Translations under genes and position numbers: made by a program
In this document: positions 8,968 to 17,703 of the stretch, in pieces
How positions within the stretch are numbered: position 1 is the stretch's first letter
How the letters are laid out: each line of letters starts with the position of its first letter
NCBI RefSeq assembly: GCF_002563635.1
Contig: NZ_PDIZ01000001.1
Coordinates: 1,178,001 to 1,242,000 of the forward strand
Reading direction: 5' to 3'
DNA length: 64,000 nt
Origin: Bacillus sp. es.036
GTDB lineage: Bacteria; Bacillota; Bacilli; Bacillales; Guptibacillaceae
The notes under the pieces: generated by a model
What the model saw: the letters and a program-made list of their open reading frames with translations, nothing else
Told to the model about the DNA's origin: nothing
The model's database searches: none

Positions 8968-10095
8968 ATGACCATTAAATTTAACAATTTCGAAGAAAAG
9001 AAACAGGCCTTTGCTCAGGTTACATTAAACGGAACAGAGGCAGAACAATCTGAGGCCCTATCAAATATGCTTGAAGCCCTAGCAAACGACGTTCAGGGTG
9101 ATATTCTGAATCAAGTAAATACTCAAATGGCTGATAATGCAGTCATGCAGGCTCGGGGTCAAAATGTATTGACTTCAGAAGAACTCAAATTTTTTAATGC
9201 TGTTGTCGAAGATGGTGGTTTCAAAGATACAGAGACATTACCTAAAACAACACAAGAGCGCGTCTTTCAGGACCTAGTTGAAGACCATCCTCTCTTACAA
9301 GAAATCGGGATTCAAAATCTAGGAGCCGTAACCGAGTTTATTTATTCTGATCCTGAAGGGGCAGCTGTATGGGGACCTTTATTTGGGGATATCAAAGGCC
9401 AATTAAATGCTGCCTTCCGTAAAGAAACTATTAGTCAGTTAAAATTAACAGCATTTATCCCCCTTGCCAATGATATGTTGAAATTGGGTCCAGTATGGAT
9501 TGAACGTTACGTACGTACCATGATCAAAGAAGCCATGTCTGTTGGGCTTGAAAAAGGATACGTTACTGGCACGGGGATCAATCAACCTATTGGCCTTCTG
9601 AAAAGTGTGGATGCTAGCACTGGAGCCATTTCAGATAAAACGTCATCTGGCACTCTAACTTTTGAACCAGGTAAAACAACGATTCAAGAATTAAAAGGCG
9701 TCGTTGAAAAATTATCGATTCGTAATGTAAATGGAAAAGATAAAGTTCGAAACGTCGCTGGAAAAGTTGTGATGGTTGTGAATCCCTTTGATAACTTTGG
9801 CATCCAAGCGAACGCCACGATTCAAAATGCGAATGGTGCCTATGTAACGAGCTTGCCTTTTAATCCGAAGATTACTGAATCACAATTTGTTCCACAAGGC
9901 AAAGTACTTTTCTTTGTTCGAGGAGAATACATTGCTGCTATTGGTGGAACGGAACCGATCAAAAAGTACACGGAGACGATGGCATTAGAAGATGCGACGT
10001 TGTATATCGCTAAACAATTTGCTACCGGTAAGCCAGTAGACAATTATGCTGCTCAAGTCTATGACCTACAGTTAACGGAAGAACCAGCAGTATAA
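8968..10095 (+). CDS. Major capsid protein, HK97 fold
   Basis: A 375-residue capsid protein of the HK97 family. The first ~100 residues are rich in Glu, Gln and Leu and predicted helical, like the delta or scaffold segment removed by the upstream protease; the remaining sequence has hallmark strings such as GYVTGTGINQPIGLL and VVMVVNPFDNFGI. The start follows a GGGAGC site by nine bases. Its position straight after the protease is the invariant head-module order. Confidence 0.93.
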   Translation: MTIKFNNFEEKKQAFAQVTLNGTEAEQSEALSNMLEALANDVQGDILNQVNTQMADNAVMQARGQNVLTSEELKFFNAVVEDGGFKDTETLPKTTQERVFQDLVEDHPLLQEIGIQNLGAVTEFIYSDPEGAAVWGPLFGDIKGQLNAAFRKETISQLKLTAFIPLANDMLKLGPVWIERYVRTMIKEAMSVGLEKGYVTGTGINQPIGLLKSVDASTGAISDKTSSGTLTFEPGKTTIQELKGVVEKLSIRNVNGKDKVRNVAGKVVMVVNPFDNFGIQANATIQNANGAYVTSLPFNPKITESQFVPQGKVLFFVRGEYIAAIGGTEPIKKYTETMALEDATLYIAKQFATGKPVDNYAAQVYDLQLTEEPAV

Positions 10096-10121
10096 ACAAT
10101 TTGAAGGGAGCATAAGGACTT

Positions 10122-10484
10122 ATGATTTATAAAGTAATGAATGGATTTAAAGATACCGATGATCATGGGACAATCTATAAACCTGGGGAAGAATATCCAA
10201 AGGGAGATTACAAACCTAGCCAGAAAAGAATTGCAGAACTATCGACAGAACATCCGAAATATAAGCGTGTCTTCATCAAAGAAGTGGAAGAAGAGTCCAA
10301 TGAATCTATCGAACGTTTAACTGCAACAGATATTAAGAAGTTAAACAAAACGCCTCAAGAAGATTTAATCAAAAAGCTAAATGGAAATCCAAGCGGGGCT
10401 AGTAACGAGGAAGAACGAATTTCTCTTATTTTAGATCTGCAAAAACAGCTAGAAGAAAATGAAAAGCCATCTCCAGAGAAATAG
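10122..10484 (+). CDS. Small head-module protein of unknown role
   Basis: A 120-residue acidic and lysine-rich protein. The N-terminal part (MIYKVMNGFKDTDDHGTIYKPGEEYP) resembles short phage proteins often encoded between capsid and connector genes, and the C-terminal half (LTATDIKKLNKTPQEDLIKKLNGN) could be a small helical DNA- or protein-binding module of the HeH/LEM kind. No function is established. Position between capsid and head-tail connector suggests a head completion or decoration job. Confidence 0.7.
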   Translation: MIYKVMNGFKDTDDHGTIYKPGEEYPKGDYKPSQKRIAELSTEHPKYKRVFIKEVEEESNESIERLTATDIKKLNKTPQEDLIKKLNGNPSGASNEEERISLILDLQKQLEENEKPSPEK

Positions 10485-10496
10485 GGGGCGGCTTTC

Positions 10497-10808
10497 TTGG
10501 GTGAAGAACAATTGGAAGGTTTAAGAGATCAATTGAAAAGCTATCTGCACATTACGTGGAATGAAGAGGATACCACCCTGCTAGATAAGGTGAAAGAAGG
10601 GGTAGCTTATCTTAATGAAATTGCTGGTAATGAAATTGATTATAGCTCCGATTTGAAGGTGAGACCTTTATTAATAGATTACGGACGTTACGCTTATAAT
10701 CATTCCTTGGAATTGTTTGAGATTAACTTTGAAAGAGAACTCTTCAAGCTATCTCTCAGAGAGGGGATTAACGCATATGAAGCGACGAATACAGAGACCA
10801 GTTCATGA
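10497..10808 (+). CDS. Head-tail connector (gp6-like)
   Basis: A 103-residue mainly helical protein of the gp6/QLRG connector group. The pattern LLDKVKEGVAYLNEIAG...RPLLIDYGRYAYN...F is typical: these adaptors form a ring under the portal and help close the head. Start is TTG 10497 after AGGGGGCGG. Its 3' end overlaps the next gene by 32 bases. Confidence 0.8.
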   Translation: MGEEQLEGLRDQLKSYLHITWNEEDTTLLDKVKEGVAYLNEIAGNEIDYSSDLKVRPLLIDYGRYAYNHSLELFEINFERELFKLSLREGINAYEATNTETSS

Positions 10809-11169
10809 AATATTTAATGATGGGTACTTGTCTTACGGTTTTCGCTCAATTGAACGATCCTCTCAGGGGAAAAGGATAGGGGAAACGTTTTTCCAAAGAG
10901 GAAAGCTTGCCTTTAAATTAATGAGTGCTCGTGATCAGGACTATCAGTTGGTTGGGACGATGGGAAGTAGCTTGGATCTAAAGGTTAAAACAATGTTACC
11001 ACCTACGATCCCCACTTTATTTTCGGAGAATTACACGGACTTAAGAAAATCGAACATAAAAGTACGTGTTGGGTCAATTGAATATGATGTGATCACCGTG
11101 GACTTTGATAACAGTCGACGGTATTTGTTTTTCTATCTCCAAGAAGTTGGAGGGTTTAACGATGAATGA
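10777..11169 (+). CDS. Head closure / head-tail adaptor protein (SPP1 gp16-like)
   Basis: A 130-residue basic protein placed where head closure proteins always lie. Beta-strand-rich sequence such as KLAFKLMSARDQDY and NIKVRVGSIEYDVITVDFDNSRRYLFFYLQ fits the small beta-barrel of this group. I use ATG 10777, which follows GAGAGGGGAT, rather than the upstream ATG at 10717 inside the connector gene. Both ends overlap neighbours, showing tight coupling. Confidence 0.8.
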   Translation: MKRRIQRPVHEIFNDGYLSYGFRSIERSSQGKRIGETFFQRGKLAFKLMSARDQDYQLVGTMGSSLDLKVKTMLPPTIPTLFSENYTDLRKSNIKVRVGSIEYDVITVDFDNSRRYLFFYLQEVGGFNDE

Positions 11170-11554
11170 TAAAGCCAAAGCGTTAATTAATAAACAAAAC
11201 GAAAAAATTTATCAAAATCTCGTAGATACCTTCCAGCTTCCTGTTTTCCAAGATGACGTCGCAGAAAGTGAGCGTCCTAATGAATTGAATCTCTTTTTGA
11301 TTATATATGGAGAGTTACAAGAAGGCGAAAATCAAGGGAATATCAATCAGGAGATTTATATTACGTATCTGGCTGAAAATAGCAATACGGTTGAAACAGA
11401 TCAATTGGATATCATTTCGTCAATTACGAAAATTAATGCGATTCGTTTTGTGCGCACCGAACGAGACAGGGTACAGAAATTAGAAACAGATGAATTTGTT
11501 GACCGAGTAAACTTTATTTTTAGAAGAGGAATTCGTTATGAGTGTTCGCTTTGA
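11162..11554 (+). CDS. Head-tail joining protein, probable minor structural protein
   Basis: A 130-residue protein in the slot between head closure protein and the HK97 gp10-like gene. ATG 11162 has GGAGGG ten bases upstream. I see no catalytic or metal motif; sequence is mixed alpha/beta. The gene overlaps both neighbours (8 and 17 bases), so it is translated as part of the connector cassette. Function is by position only. Confidence 0.7.
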   Translation: MNDKAKALINKQNEKIYQNLVDTFQLPVFQDDVAESERPNELNLFLIIYGELQEGENQGNINQEIYITYLAENSNTVETDQLDIISSITKINAIRFVRTERDRVQKLETDEFVDRVNFIFRRGIRYECSL

Positions 11555-11942
11555 AATAGATTATGAAGAAATTAGGAAACTTCAAGAAAAGTTTGCTCGA
11601 ATCCCAGATAAAGTTGAAGCGAGAGTTAACGCTATCTTGCATTCATTTGGGACGAAGACTGTTGAAGACAAGATCATTTCAAGGATTCCTGTTTCTAGAA
11701 AATCTAAGAAAAAGAAACATGCCAGAGATGCTAAGCCTCTTAAGAGCACAACATTTAACTTAGGATTTGAAACGAAACCAAAAAAGACTTACAACTATCT
11801 GGTTTTCCCTGATAAGGGGTTAGGAACGTCTATCGGAAGAGCACCAGACGAATTCATGACTGAGGGAATGAATGAAGGGACGCCACGTATCCTGCAAGAA
11901 ATCAATGACCAATTAGATCAATTAATCGAGGAGGAATTTTAA
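11538..11942 (+). CDS. HK97 gp10-like tail completion protein
   Basis: A 134-residue protein with the gp10 pattern: an N-terminal helix (EIRKLQEKFARIPDKVEARVN), a very basic centre (SRKSKKKKHARDAK) and a FETKPKKTYNYLVFPDKG strand pair. Family members terminate or stabilise the tail tube at the head end. Its stop overlaps the ATG of the major tail gene by one base. Confidence 0.85.
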   Translation: MSVRFEIDYEEIRKLQEKFARIPDKVEARVNAILHSFGTKTVEDKIISRIPVSRKSKKKKHARDAKPLKSTTFNLGFETKPKKTYNYLVFPDKGLGTSIGRAPDEFMTEGMNEGTPRILQEINDQLDQLIEEEF

Positions 11943-12529
11943 TGGCCACTGTTGTCGAATCATTTGATTCAACGAAAATCACGAATGCGAGCACGCAATT
12001 TTTCGCAGAGGATGGGACTCAGCAAGATGGGGTGAAATTTCCCTGCATTGGCTCTGTGGAAGGCGAAACGACCTTAAAGGAGTTAATTAAGAAGTGTGAA
12101 GGCGTGGAAGTCGCCAAGAAGACCAAACCAGAAAAACATGACCTTACCATATCGGCTCATGTTCCAGTCGCAATTGTTCGTGAACTATTTGGTATTACGA
12201 ATGAGGATTTAAAACCAGGTGTTTATAAATACTCTCAAAATTCGAAAGGAAAACGTTTTGTATTCACGGCTGATGTGATTGATGAATTTGAAGAAATCAC
12301 AAAATTAATCGCTTTTCCTAATGTGGTATCAACCACTGGATTTAAATTTGCGATTGAAAATGGCGCTGATGAAGTGGCTGAAATGGAAGTGGAAGTAACA
12401 GCTTATCCTGATGCCAAAACTAACCTCTATTACGAGGCATACATTTCAGAACTTGAAGATCCATCCATTGCGGATACCTGGCATACAGCATTTGATTATT
12501 CGTTAGTGGAGGCAATCCCTTCACCATAA
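11942..12529 (+). CDS. Major tail tube protein
   Basis: A 195-residue tail tube subunit. Sequence is strand-rich and acidic, with GGxx-poor loops and the C-terminal AIENGADEVAEMEVEVTAYPDAKTNLYYEA region seen in siphovirus major tail proteins. It is preceded by GAGGAGG and followed at once by a hairpin terminator, a usual way of making far more tail tube protein than downstream tail tip proteins. Confidence 0.88.
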   Translation: MATVVESFDSTKITNASTQFFAEDGTQQDGVKFPCIGSVEGETTLKELIKKCEGVEVAKKTKPEKHDLTISAHVPVAIVRELFGITNEDLKPGVYKYSQNSKGKRFVFTADVIDEFEEITKLIAFPNVVSTTGFKFAIENGADEVAEMEVEVTAYPDAKTNLYYEAYISELEDPSIADTWHTAFDYSLVEAIPSP

Positions 12530-12556
12530 AGACTGACATATTGTCGGTCTTTTTTA
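12529..12556 (+). terminator. Attenuating terminator after the major tail gene
   Basis: Stem GACTGACA/TGTCGGTC with a TAT loop, extended by AA/TT, then TTTTTT. It begins at the stop codon of the major tail protein. It likely lowers, but does not abolish, transcription of the downstream tail genes. Confidence 0.8.
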
Positions 12557-12582
12557 TTTGGTAAGAAAAAGGAGGAAGTCAG

Positions 12583-13044
12583 TTGGGAACAAAAATAAGT
12601 ACGATTGAACTTAAAGAGGTCGAAGTAATTGAGCTCGAAAACAATGAATTTGAAACGCGATTTGTGAATCCAAAGAAATACCCTGCATTCTTAACGAATC
12701 GTTCTCTTGCAACAGGGAAACGTCTCGGGATTACAAAAACCTCGTTAATCACGAACTTGGTTCAGATGCAGGGGTTAGTTGGAGAAGATGGAAAAATTGA
12801 TCCAGAACATATTTCAGAGGAACAAGCTGAATTTATCGATGCGGATCGCTACTTGCCTGTGATTTACCTCGGGATTATGGGAGCCAATAAAAGTCTAGAC
12901 CTTACGTTTGAAGAATTTCTTGATCTCTACCATGCGGATCTTGAAAAACTACTGAATGATTATCTCGATCTTGTCATGGTCTACTTGAATCAAAACCCGA
13001 ACGAGTTCAGGAAGGGGTTAGAAGAGAGCACCTCAAAAAAGTAG
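12583..13044 (+). CDS. Tail assembly chaperone, short form (gpG-like)
   Basis: A 153-residue chaperone that keeps the tape measure protein soluble and recruits tail tube subunits. It starts at TTG 12583 after AGGAGGAAG. Position between major tail and tape measure is invariant in siphoviruses. The end of the gene carries a canonical slippery heptamer, so a minority of ribosomes continue into the next frame to make the long gpGT form. Confidence 0.88.
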   Translation: MGTKISTIELKEVEVIELENNEFETRFVNPKKYPAFLTNRSLATGKRLGITKTSLITNLVQMQGLVGEDGKIDPEHISEEQAEFIDADRYLPVIYLGIMGANKSLDLTFEEFLDLYHADLEKLLNDYLDLVMVYLNQNPNEFRKGLEESTSKK

Positions 13045-13232
13045 AGAAAGGCGAGAAAGTAAAAGCGCCTCAACTTAACATTGAATGCGTTGAAGATTTG
13101 TACGTGCTTTATGTTCTTGTCTATGGGATTGATCCTGAGGTGTTCTGGGATTTTCCAATCGTGGAAGTCGATCGGATATTCGAAAATAAACAGGCTTATG
13201 ATACTTGGTCCAATAATCCGAAAAAGCAGTAG
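12583..13232 (+). CDS. Tail assembly chaperone, -1 frameshift form (gpGT-like)
   Basis: The long form of the chaperone. After a -1 slip on A-AAA-AAG (13035-13041) the ribosome reads GTA GAG AAA ... for 63 more codons up to TAG 13230-13232, giving about 215 residues. The added T domain (about residues 154-215) contains IECVEDLYVLYVLVYGIDPEVFWDFPIVEV split by typical aromatic residues, and resembles T domains of other phages. Shift direction and site match the lambda G/GT paradigm. No independent start with a ribosome site exists for the T part. Confidence 0.85.
13035..13041 (+). promoter_or_regulatory. Programmed -1 frameshift slippery site
   Basis: The heptamer A AAA AAG lies directly before the TAG stop of the short chaperone (zero-frame TCA AAA AAG TAG). 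A weak GGCG/CGCC stem follows seven bases later. This is the classic X XXY YYZ arrangement. Confidence 0.85.
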
Positions 13233-13247
13233 AAAGGGGGTGGATGA

Positions 13248-16235
13248 ATGGCAGGAAACCCCGAAACGAAAATCAAGTTTAGTGTATTTAATAAAGAGTT
13301 TAATTCAGCAATGCGTGATATGAAAAATGAAAGTTCTAAGCTGAGACAAGAATATCAACTACAAGCTGAACAACTGAAATTAAACGGAAGTGAAACTGAA
13401 AAGCTTCAGGCTAAAATGAATTATCTTCAACAGGCTCAACAGTTAGCATCAAGAAAAACACAAGAAACTGCTACACAATTAACGCGAGCTAGAGAAATGT
13501 ATGGAGACAATTCTAGGGAAGTTGAAGCTCTCTCTCGAAGGTTATTAAGCGCACAAACGGCTGAACAGCGTCTATCAAATGAGTTAGCCGAAACGACGGA
13601 TCGATTCCAAGAACAAACGGACGTTGTTCGCCAGACTTCAGAGGCCATATCAGAACAAGGGGATAAACTGAAAAATATTGGCGGCGCGATGACCGCAACC
13701 GTAACCCCTGCTTTAACAGGTTTAGGTGCTGTGGCAATGAAGGCTGCAGATAACTTCGACCAGGCACAAGGCAAAATGCAGGCTTCATTGGGATTAACAG
13801 AATCAGAAGCTGAAGAGTTTGCAGAAATTGCAGAGAATCTTTGGGCAGATGCTTTTGGTGAAAATATTGACGAGGCAGCAGCTGCTGTCACAACAGTTTC
13901 GCAAAATATGCGAGAAATACCAACAGATCAATTACAAGCAGCAACTGAAAAAGCATTTATTCTAGCAGATACTTTTGACGCTGATATTGTAGATAGTACG
14001 AAAACGGCGAATACTCTCATGAAGAACTTTGGTATCGAATCAGGACAGGCATTTGATTTAATGACCGTTGCTTTCCAAAAAGGCGGGAATTTTTCCGATG
14101 AGTTGCTGGATACGCTAAATGAATACGCTCCTCAATTTAAAGCTATGGGATATGATGCAGAAGGGTTTACTGCGACGCTTATTGCCGGTGCAGAAAGTGG
14201 AGCATTTAGTCTTGATAAACTTGCGGATTCTGCTAAAGAAGGATTCTTATTAATGGGCGAAGGCTCTGATGATACGAAGGACGCTTTAAATGCAATGGGT
14301 TTAGATGCTGATAAAGTAATTACTGATATCAATGCAGGGGGAAAAGACGCACAGAGTGCTTTTATGGCCGTATCATCTGCCATTTCAACGATTGAAGATC
14401 CTGCTAAACGTAATCAAGCTGCGATTGCAGCTTTCGGTACGCCATTAGAAGACCTTGGACCTGAGTTCCAAACGTTTTTTGGTAGTGTGAATCAGGATCT
14501 TGAGGGTGTTGAAGGAGCAACCGATAAGGCTGGTGAGGCATTATACGATAATTTCGGTACAGACCTTCAGGCTGTCATGAACCAATTGCAATTAGCCTTA
14601 GTGCCACTCGGGGAAGTGTTACTAGGTTTTGTGAGAGATATCTTACCCAGGTTAACAGCTGGGATTCAAAGTGTTGCAAACTGGTTTGGTAGTTTATCAC
14701 CCTTAGGTCAAAAATTAACCGTCATTTTTGGAATGATCGGTGCAGCACTGGGTCCATTTCTTGTTGTTCTGGGGTACGTAGTAGGAGCAGTTTCAAATTT
14801 AATACCGATATTCGCAAAAATATGGAGCTGGTTATCAAAACTGGGTCCTCTTTTTAATGTTTTACGTACAGCATTGTTGTTTTTAACTGGTCCAGTGGGC
14901 ATTGTCATTGGAATTATTGTAGCCCTTGTAGCTGCATTTGTTCTTCTCTGGAATAAAAGTGATGCGTTTCGAAACTTCTTCATCAATTTATGGACACAAA
15001 TCAAAGCAGCTCTTGCGGTCGCTTTACCTGCCATTAGAGATTTTTTGATCATGGTTTGGAATGGCATTTTAATAGCCATTAAAGTCACCTTAGCCTTTAT
15101 GAAAAGCGCGATTCTAAATACTTGGAATGCGATTAAGGGCTTTACCCTCATGGTCTTTAATGGTTTGAAAACAGCCCTTATTGCGATATGGACCGCAATC
15201 AAAACCGCGGTGATCACGATCGTGACAACTTATGTCGCGATTGTCAAAGCCATCTTTAATGCATACGTAACGGCTGTGAAATTCATTTTTAATGCTTTAA
15301 AAATCTTTTTTACGACGGTTTGGAATGCGATAAAAACAGCTGTTGTGGCTATCGTTACGGCTTATGTGAATGTTGTGAGAGCTTTGTTCCAGGTCTTTGT
15401 GAGTGGTATTAAAGCGATCTTTTATGGGGTTAAAGTCTTTTTCTCAACCGTCTGGAACGCTATAAAAAACACTGTGACATCCATCGTTACAGCTTTAAAA
15501 AGTACGGCTATTTCAATCTTTAATGCGTTAAAATCCAGTGTAAATGCTATCTTCAACTCAGTGAAGTCAACGATCAAGAGTATTTGGAATGGTATTAAAT
15601 CAATCATCATTCGTGTCGTGAATGAGGCGAAAAGTCGTGTGACATCGACGTTTGACTCGATGAGTAGTAGAATCAGCTCCATTTTTTCATCGATCAAATC
15701 TACAGCAACGAGCATCTTTAATAGTGTCAAATCTGCTATTACGAGGCCGATTGAGTCAGCGAAGGATACAGTGATCGGCATTATTGATTCCATTAAGGGT
15801 GCTTTCAGTCGGATGAAAATTACCATCCCAAAACCAAAGATTCCTAAAATCAATGTCAGTATGGGATCAAAGAAGGTCGGACTAGTCAGTGTTCCTTACC
15901 CGAAATTCAATGTTAACTGGCACAAAACAGGTGGTGTTATGACTAAGCCTTTCACCGCGGGTAATGCTGGATTTGGAGATGTAGAAGAAGGCATTGTCCC
16001 ATTTGAAGGACCACACGCAATGAAAATTGCCAAACTGATTGCCAGTGCTCAATCCAGGCTATCAAACGTTTCAACAGGGCTAGTTAATCGTGTAATGGAC
16101 AAGTTAGTGGAAGTGAATATCGCCTCTTCTGATGTGGTAATGGATGGACAAACCGTAGGAAGAATTACGTGGGATACCGTCCGAGATGAAATTGAACGAG
16201 AAGAAGAAATGAACAGTCGGGCTCTGGGGGAGTGA
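13248..16235 (+). CDS. Tape measure protein, TP901 family
   Basis: A 995-residue tail length ruler. The first ~160 residues are coiled coil (Gln/Glu/Lys-rich), followed by a TP901-type core (LKNIGGAMTATVTPALTGLGAVAMKAADNFD, about 142-172). Residues 480-600 hold hydrophobic segments (MIGAALGPFLVVLGYVVG and FLTGPVGIVIGIIVALVAAFVLLW) that may enter the host membrane. Residues 600-870 are repeats of a VWNAIKTAVxxIVTAY type. By the rule of about 1.5 angstroms per residue the tail would be near 150 nm. No lysozyme or peptidase domain is evident. Confidence 0.95.
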   Translation: MAGNPETKIKFSVFNKEFNSAMRDMKNESSKLRQEYQLQAEQLKLNGSETEKLQAKMNYLQQAQQLASRKTQETATQLTRAREMYGDNSREVEALSRRLLSAQTAEQRLSNELAETTDRFQEQTDVVRQTSEAISEQGDKLKNIGGAMTATVTPALTGLGAVAMKAADNFDQAQGKMQASLGLTESEAEEFAEIAENLWADAFGENIDEAAAAVTTVSQNMREIPTDQLQAATEKAFILADTFDADIVDSTKTANTLMKNFGIESGQAFDLMTVAFQKGGNFSDELLDTLNEYAPQFKAMGYDAEGFTATLIAGAESGAFSLDKLADSAKEGFLLMGEGSDDTKDALNAMGLDADKVITDINAGGKDAQSAFMAVSSAISTIEDPAKRNQAAIAAFGTPLEDLGPEFQTFFGSVNQDLEGVEGATDKAGEALYDNFGTDLQAVMNQLQLALVPLGEVLLGFVRDILPRLTAGIQSVANWFGSLSPLGQKLTVIFGMIGAALGPFLVVLGYVVGAVSNLIPIFAKIWSWLSKLGPLFNVLRTALLFLTGPVGIVIGIIVALVAAFVLLWNKSDAFRNFFINLWTQIKAALAVALPAIRDFLIMVWNGILIAIKVTLAFMKSAILNTWNAIKGFTLMVFNGLKTALIAIWTAIKTAVITIVTTYVAIVKAIFNAYVTAVKFIFNALKIFFTTVWNAIKTAVVAIVTAYVNVVRALFQVFVSGIKAIFYGVKVFFSTVWNAIKNTVTSIVTALKSTAISIFNALKSSVNAIFNSVKSTIKSIWNGIKSIIIRVVNEAKSRVTSTFDSMSSRISSIFSSIKSTATSIFNSVKSAITRPIESAKDTVIGIIDSIKGAFSRMKITIPKPKIPKINVSMGSKKVGLVSVPYPKFNVNWHKTGGVMTKPFTAGNAGFGDVEEGIVPFEGPHAMKIAKLIASAQSRLSNVSTGLVNRVMDKLVEVNIASSDVVMDGQTVGRITWDTVRDEIEREEEMNSRALGE

Positions 16236-16239
16236 GAAG

Positions 16240-17703
16240 ATGAAGAGTAAATTGAATTTCAAAATCGAATATACGAACAATCAAATCATCGATATGGATG
16301 AGATGGGGCTCTGGGTCGATTCTTTTCACATCTTCTCTCCTGACGTTGAGCGAAATACCATTAACATACCGTATCGACATGGGGCTTCGCTGGCTTCTTC
16401 TCGTATCAAAACCCGGAAAGTCAAACTCTCTTTTACCGTGGATACTGATAGTATCGAAGACCTGGATTATTATCGGCACGTGATTTTCCAAACCTTTTAC
16501 TCAGAAGAACCGTATAAAATCATCCGAGATGTCAATCCGAATCGTGAGCTCTATGCTATTCAAGATGGGGAGTATGATATCGAGAATGTGACTTTTTCAG
16601 ATGGGGCATGTTCGATTGAATTGATGATGTTGGATCCTATTCTTTATTCCCTTGAACGTAACCAGGTGATCAATGATCCAGACGGACCATTTGATCCGAT
16701 TATCACCAACCATGGCACGGAAAAAGCTTTTCCAATCTTTATGATCGATATCTTAAAGCCAACGACGTTCCTTTCGATTATTACTCCAGAGGATTACATT
16801 CAAATGGGGCAACCAACGGAAGTAAAAGAACGATCAGTAGAAAAAGAACAGCTGTTGTTGCGTCATGGTTGTAGCGATATGACCGGTTTTATGCCTGGGA
16901 CACTGGTAGAAGGTGGCACAGTTTCTGGATCGATGTATTCAAATGGAAAAGGACTACTTGCAGGTTCTTATGGATCGGGGACCTATTGGCATGGCCCGGC
17001 GCAAAAATTGGAATTGGGTGAAACACTTCAAGATTTTCGAGTCGAGGCTACGATTACAAATGAAAGTATCTCTCCCCTTAATGTAGGACGTGTGGAAATC
17101 TCTTTATTAGATGATCGAGATCAAGTGATTGGCAAAATGGCAATGAAAGATAGTAACAATCAAGTGACCTCGAATCATGGTGAGATGCGAGTAGGAAATT
17201 TAACAAATGGCCATTACCTGATTAGTGAACGAAGAAGGACCTGGAACTATATGAAAGGAGGGCTTCTCAGTTTACAACGGATCGGCACACGTTTTCGAGC
17301 TTATATTGCTCAACAAGACCCGAATGATTCGAACCATCATTATGCCAGAGAAACAGAATTTTATACGGATTTGGATGAGGCATATTTGGACAAGTTGGCT
17401 CAAATACAAGTTCATTTAGGGGCTTATGGGACCTATTCAACGCCGAAGCTATCCGTCCAACATTTGCAAGTGTTCAAGATTAACAGCAATACAGAGGAAG
17501 AGATTCCTTACATTGCGATCCCAGGCGACCAAATCCTTTTAAATCATAAACGGGCACGCATTGAAAAGAATGGCGCCCTAATAAATAAAGAAAAGGATAT
17601 CGCTTCCAACTTCTTTGGAATAGGGAAAGGGGAAACGGAGTTGAAGGTTTATCCATCAGATGCAGCTAGAGTAGTAGCCAAGTGGAAGGAGGGATCGATT
17701 TAA
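16240..17703 (+). CDS. Distal tail protein (Dit), enlarged form
   Basis: A 487-residue tail-tip hub. The N-terminal ~150 residues are the standard siphovirus Dit/tail family domain (SFHIFSPDVERNTINIPYRHGA, KVKLSFTVDTDS). Typical Dit proteins are about 250-300 residues; this one has an insertion at about 190-410 (GSMYSNGKGLL...FRVEATITNES...LLSLQRIGTRFRAYIAQ) with the beta-rich look of a jelly-roll carbohydrate-binding domain, followed by the usual C-terminal part. Such evolved Dits bind host wall polysaccharide. Four bases separate it from the tape measure gene. Confidence 0.87.
   Translation: MKSKLNFKIEYTNNQIIDMDEMGLWVDSFHIFSPDVERNTINIPYRHGASLASSRIKTRKVKLSFTVDTDSIEDLDYYRHVIFQTFYSEEPYKIIRDVNPNRELYAIQDGEYDIENVTFSDGACSIELMMLDPILYSLERNQVINDPDGPFDPIITNHGTEKAFPIFMIDILKPTTFLSIITPEDYIQMGQPTEVKERSVEKEQLLLRHGCSDMTGFMPGTLVEGGTVSGSMYSNGKGLLAGSYGSGTYWHGPAQKLELGETLQDFRVEATITNESISPLNVGRVEISLLDDRDQVIGKMAMKDSNNQVTSNHGEMRVGNLTNGHYLISERRRTWNYMKGGLLSLQRIGTRFRAYIAQQDPNDSNHHYARETEFYTDLDEAYLDKLAQIQVHLGAYGTYSTPKLSVQHLQVFKINSNTEEEIPYIAIPGDQILLNHKRARIEKNGALINKEKDIASNFFGIGKGETELKVYPSDAARVVAKWKEGSI

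Noticed and set aside
13042-13232. Second half of the tail chaperone as a separate gene or a pseudogene
   Set aside because: No start codon with a ribosome site exists, and the canonical slippery heptamer explains it as a frameshift product.
13436-15853. Long minus-strand open frames opposite the tape measure gene
   Set aside because: They are shadows of the strongly biased coding strand, with Ala/Ile/Met-rich nonsense composition and no ribosome sites.
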